DNA from: Tigriopus japonicus
Taxonomy: Eukaryota > Arthropoda > Copepoda > Harpacticoida > Harpacticidae
NCBI GenBank assembly: GCA_010645155.1
Contig: CM021323.1
Location: 8,478,784 to 8,542,783 of the forward strand
Length of the DNA: 64,000 nucleotides
Direction of reading: 5' to 3'
A model generated the notes under the pieces. It saw only the letters and a list, made by a program, of their open reading frames with translations. It was not told where the DNA came from and did no database searches. Shown one piece after another: positions 60,701-64,000 of this stretch. The position numbers were made by a program, and so were the translations under genes. The first letter of the stretch is position 1, and each line of letters opens with the position of its first letter.

Positions 60701-62280
60701 AGGACAACTAAGGTTTAGGACTAGAACCGAAATTTCCAAGCTTTTAACTGCCTAGTGAATTCACCAAGTTGATTATTTACGCACAATGCAACCCAGAAGT
60801 TCCATCAAGACATCCAGAAACATGCCTTAAAATCTGAAGAACATCTTTGACCAACTTCTCACTTAAAAACATCTAGAGTATTCCCAAATTCCAGCAACCC
60901 TGGCTTGCATGGGTTGTCCATTAACCGACTAAAAATAAAAATAAAACATTTCAGCAATTGCCACGCACAAGTTTGTCATCATATTTTGCATTGGTCTTGA
61001 ACTGGCCATCAATGAGACTCCAATCAAATCGTTCAGCCTTTATATGCTCACCTTTGCTTTGGTCTCACCATTGGGCATCGCTATTGGCATTGTCATTGCT
61101 GAAGCCTCGGCCTTTGATCCTGAAGGTCACTCTCTAATTGTTGGAATTTTGCAAGGTAAGATTCTTTCCTGATTTCATGTTTGGTTTATTGTTTTAGTAG
61201 TGATGGAAGCAAAATAGCTCAAAGCCAATACTACTGCCGAAATTTCGGTCATGGTTTGTACCTACCGAAACCGCCTGCAGACAGGCACTCTTAAGAATGG
61301 AGTTTGATAAAAAACAGTCCAAAATCATTGGTCCTAAAACCTCTTAAAAACTCAGTTTTTCGGATTTTTTCTTTAGAATAGATTTTTGGTAGTGCAAACA
61401 AACTGGTCTGTACGCATTTTAATGGTTTTTTAAAATTCATTGTTTATTTTCAAATATGTCTCGAAAGTACCTTTCTTTTTAACGCCAAATGCTAGTTCTG
61501 TTCTAGAAATTTCCCGTTCATGTAAAAATCATTCATCTTTTTGATAGAAAAAATACCTGTTCCATTACATGAATGAGTGATATCCTTATTGAATAAAACC
61601 AAGTCTAGTTTGAACCACACACTTTCAATCAAAATCATACAAACAAAAGAATGTTATCTTTCTAAGGTAAAATTGGAATCCAAAATAAAAGTTAAAAAAT
61701 AGACTAACAAGTTTTTTTCAACAGACATTGTAAAGATTCCTGTAACAAAAATGAATTCAATTGCAGGTCTAGCTGCTGGAACCATCTTATATGTGGTGGT
61801 TTTCGAAGTGCTTCAAAGAGAAAGAACAAAATCCGTGCCTGGTCTTCTGCAATTTTCCTTTGTGGTTTTGGGATTTTGCACTCTCCTGTGCATTGAGTTG
61901 TTTGGTAAGCTGCCATTCACGGAACTTGACCAGTTAAGATCAACAAACCTCTCTTTTTTCCAGTTGGCCACCACCATGACCACAGCATTGGATCATCAAC
62001 TACCACTACCCAATCTCCAATTGAGCATCATCATGTCGGTGATGCTGCTAGACCGTTAATTCTGGACTCTAAAAGTCATGAACATTTAGATGAATTGGAC
62101 CAAACAGTCCAGCAAGCCATTGAAACCAATTTTGAAACCATGAATGAGACAGAGCCTCAGGAACCCGTTGAAAACGATCTTTCCAACCAAAGTGAACAAG
62201 TTGATAGTGGGATCCCTGAAGAGCAAGAGGAAGCGTCAACAACCCCACCAAAGGAACAGGAAACTGTGATAGGACTATAA
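57799..62280 (+). CDS. ZIP (SLC39) zinc transporter, ZIP1/2/3-like, 470 aa
   Basis: The eight exons are 57,799-57,884, 58,674-58,797, 58,880-59,006, 59,073-59,249, 60,236-60,478, 60,955-61,155, 61,767-61,904 and 61,964-62,280. All are GT-AG and in frame (1,413 nt). ZIP proteins import Zn2+ across the plasma membrane or vesicles. Visible signatures are TM1 (about 5-28), CFGGGVLLATCFIHLLPE (53-70), a third TM ending GFFLIYMIEELVFF, a long variable loop (about 113-215), and the metal site FHAIFEGLAIGLEE (H230, E234). Next come ATHK (H257), VSPLGIAIG and QGLAAGTILY. The last TM ends about residue 365. Unlike ZIP1, a roughly 105-residue tail follows, with HHHDH at 368-372 and an E/Q-rich end. Intron 4 carries a foldback element. 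ATTAAA at 62,355-62,360 is a possible poly(A) signal. Confidence 0.95.
59353..59793. mobile_element. long-armed foldback element, copy B, in ZIP intron 4
   Basis: Same ends and inverted-arm structure as copy A (GAATTTCACTGGACTGGGAG at the left, GTTAGCCTCCCACTCCAGAA at the right). It occupies about 440 bp of the 986-bp intron 59,250-60,235. The short frames inside are not exons. Confidence 0.82.
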
Positions 62281-62379
62281 TTGTTAAAAAGAAAAAAAGA
62301 ATACTCCCGTTAGCTCTCTTTATACACTCACATTTATATCAGAAAAAGATGAAGATTAAACACACACATATATTGACGT

Positions 62380-64000
62380 TCACAGCTTGTAAGTGGTTAC
62401 AGATTCCCGCCATCGGGATCGGGTGGTTTGAGGTGGAACCCTGAAAGAGGTTCCTGGATCAAAGGATCGGGCAGTGGATTGGGCTCCAATGGAGAACACA
62501 GATGGGTTGGGCTCTGCAAAACTGAGGAAATCCTTTTCAGGGGGTTTCCGGTATATCATCCAGGCCATGGCCACCAATAGAACGAATAAGACTAGAATGG
62601 CAGCCAATAATAGCCACGTGAAAGTGATGTAGGTGTTACAGTCCAGCCCTGAAAGATGTCCTTGTTAGTACGAGGGGTATTCAAGTAAAATATATAAAAG
62701 GGTTGGTCTTATGAGAGATGCTAGATCCTTGAAGCCTTTAAATGTGGCGAAAAGTGAAGGGATGGAGGCAATTGGTTGAAAATAAAAGATCAGCAATATT
62801 GTGATTCGTATGGTTTTCAGAAAACTTAATGCTTGGAATTTTCTTCGTAATGGGATTTCGAACTTTTTAGGCATTCTCATGATACGAAGGTTGTAGTATA
62901 GATAGATAAAAAGTGCTTTTAAGTTTTGTGGAAAAAAAGCTTCGATTTTCTTGTTGTTGCTACTTGGAACAGGAACATTAGAAAAAAAGGATTTGCTTGT
63001 CCATTTCATCTCTTTTCGTCGGGAAAACCCCCTTGTCTAACCTTTTTCAGATCTCACTAGGATTTTCCATACAATTGGTACAAAGACTCTAAAAACAAAT
63101 TTGCATTTCAGATTCATGGCGCAAATAATTTCTCAAATTTATGTTTCAAATGTCAATCAATCATTTAGTAAAAATGGCTACCTTTGTAAATATTTTGCAT
63201 TACTATTCACCCCTATTTTTAAGTGGGTATTTTTCTTCGATTTTTCGTGAGTCAAACAGAAAAGTCTGAGGCCTTTGATCAATTCAGGAGTCCACCTTTA
63301 TTGGTCTTTTTCTTCTTTTTCTTTAACCCTCAAGTTGTGCTTGATGTGCTCTAAAACGTGTTGTTTCCTGACTGACACGTTTAGATTAATAGAAAGGACT
63401 TCACCTAGTTAGACCACAAAGGATTTTGATATTTTTGATATTTTTCGCTCACATGTCTTTCGCATTTTCGTTACGTTTGTTCTTTCAAGAACCACTGAAT
63501 ATCTCTGGACTGGGATCAGTCCAAATTATGATTTACAATAAGATCAAATCAATTACATTTTTCTCCAATGAGACCTTGCTTGGATTGAGTCACTTACCTT
63601 TTTCAATTTTTTGAATGCTAGAGTGAAAAGTTATGAAGACTTCTCAAAGGTATATACTTAAGAAAGCATAGAAAGAATGACATTTATAACACCCATTCCT
63701 TAAACATTTTCCGGAAACGGGCTAATTTATCAGTTTTCAGGAGGATTTGTATTGAGATGAAATAAACACAACTTTTACCACCGACGTTTATCTAGTTTAC
63801 CCACAGTGGTAAGGTCTTTTTTGCAGGAGAACGTAATTGATTTGCTCTTACTGGCAATCATGATTTTCATGGCTAGCCTCTCAGTCCAGGAAATTCAGTG
63901 GTCCTTATTCTGAGGTAACTCATCAATTTTCTTACCTAGATGGGCAATCTCAGGGCCTTCCCCATAATTTGGATTGTCCACCAGATCCTCAATATATTCA
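62380..64000 (-). CDS. type I membrane protein, last two exons (partial)
   Basis: The exon reaching the window edge (64,000-63,936) and the terminal exon (62,648-62,380) join in phase 1 (CTA G|GG). The joined C-terminus has an acidic ectodomain end (EYIEDLVDNPNYGEGPEIAH), one cysteine in LDCNT, and one transmembrane helix WLLLAAILVLFVLLVAMAW. A roughly 50-residue cytoplasmic tail follows, with KDFLSFAEPNPSVFS and a Ser/Thr/Arg-rich end. I do not recognise the family; the N-terminal domains lie beyond 64,000. Its stop is 99 bp from that of the convergent ZIP gene, so the 3' UTRs probably overlap. The intron contains foldback copy C. Confidence 0.7.
63487..63909. mobile_element. long-armed foldback element, copy C, in an intron
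   Basis: Left end AAGAACCACTGAATATCTCT-GGACTGGG; right end AGCCTCTCAGTCCAGGAAAT-TCAGTGGTCCTT. Its middle is more diverged than in copies A and B. It ends 26 bp from the donor of the minus-strand exon at 63,936, on the intron side. Confidence 0.72.

Noticed and set aside
1..64000. CRISPR arrays, bacterial operons, viral genomes or rRNA genes
   Set aside because: No regularly spaced direct repeats, ribosome-binding-site-led gene chains, viral hallmark genes or conserved rRNA segments were seen; genes are intron-split throughout.

Overview
This is an AT-rich eukaryotic (animal) nuclear window. Genes are split by GT-AG introns as short as about 60 bp, and most of the DNA is non-coding and packed with small transposon families. 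The protein families (a degenerate secreted C-type lectin, a ZIP1/2/3-type zinc transporter, a PY-motif membrane protein) and the mix of tRNA-derived SINEs, Tc1/mariner-like and hAT-like MITEs suit an arthropod. A crustacean such as a copepod is my best guess, but no marker proves it. I assembled the genes by eye, chaining open exons whose splice sites and phases agree. There is no prokaryotic, viral or CRISPR content.

Layout. 1-2,233: no gene, dispersed repeats. 2,234-3,738: a small two-exon orphan gene on the minus strand. 4,569-5,451 and 9,267-10,590: a tandem pair of plus-strand C-type-lectin-like genes. The first has an in-frame stop in exon 3; the second looks intact and carries a MITE in intron 3. 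10,591-33,122: mostly gene-free and repeat-rich, with one clear signal-peptide exon (13,439-13,612, minus). It holds a hAT-type MITE, several SINE families, TA-flanked elements and an eroded Tc1 element. 33,123-39,300 (perhaps to 41,578): a minus-strand membrane-protein gene of at least six exons ending in PPxY motifs. 46,099-51,831: three phase-compatible minus-strand exons of a probable secreted protein rich in dibasic sites. 57,799-62,280: a complete eight-exon plus-strand ZIP transporter. 62,380-64,000: the last two exons of a minus-strand type I membrane protein that runs off the window, convergent with the ZIP gene at 99 bp.

No operon or pathway links these genes. The striking theme is small mobile DNA inside or beside genes. 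A long-armed foldback family has four copies here, one in ZIP intron 4 and one in an intron of the next gene. A 283-bp palindromic MITE lies 65 bp upstream of an exon of the PY-motif gene. A MITE sits in one lectin paralog with the empty site preserved in the other. Other notable items are a tandem-dimeric tRNA SINE, an element with inverted arrays of a short GTAAAANGGTCAC-like motif at both ends, and a roughly 400-bp element family whose reading frame stays partly conserved between diverged copies.
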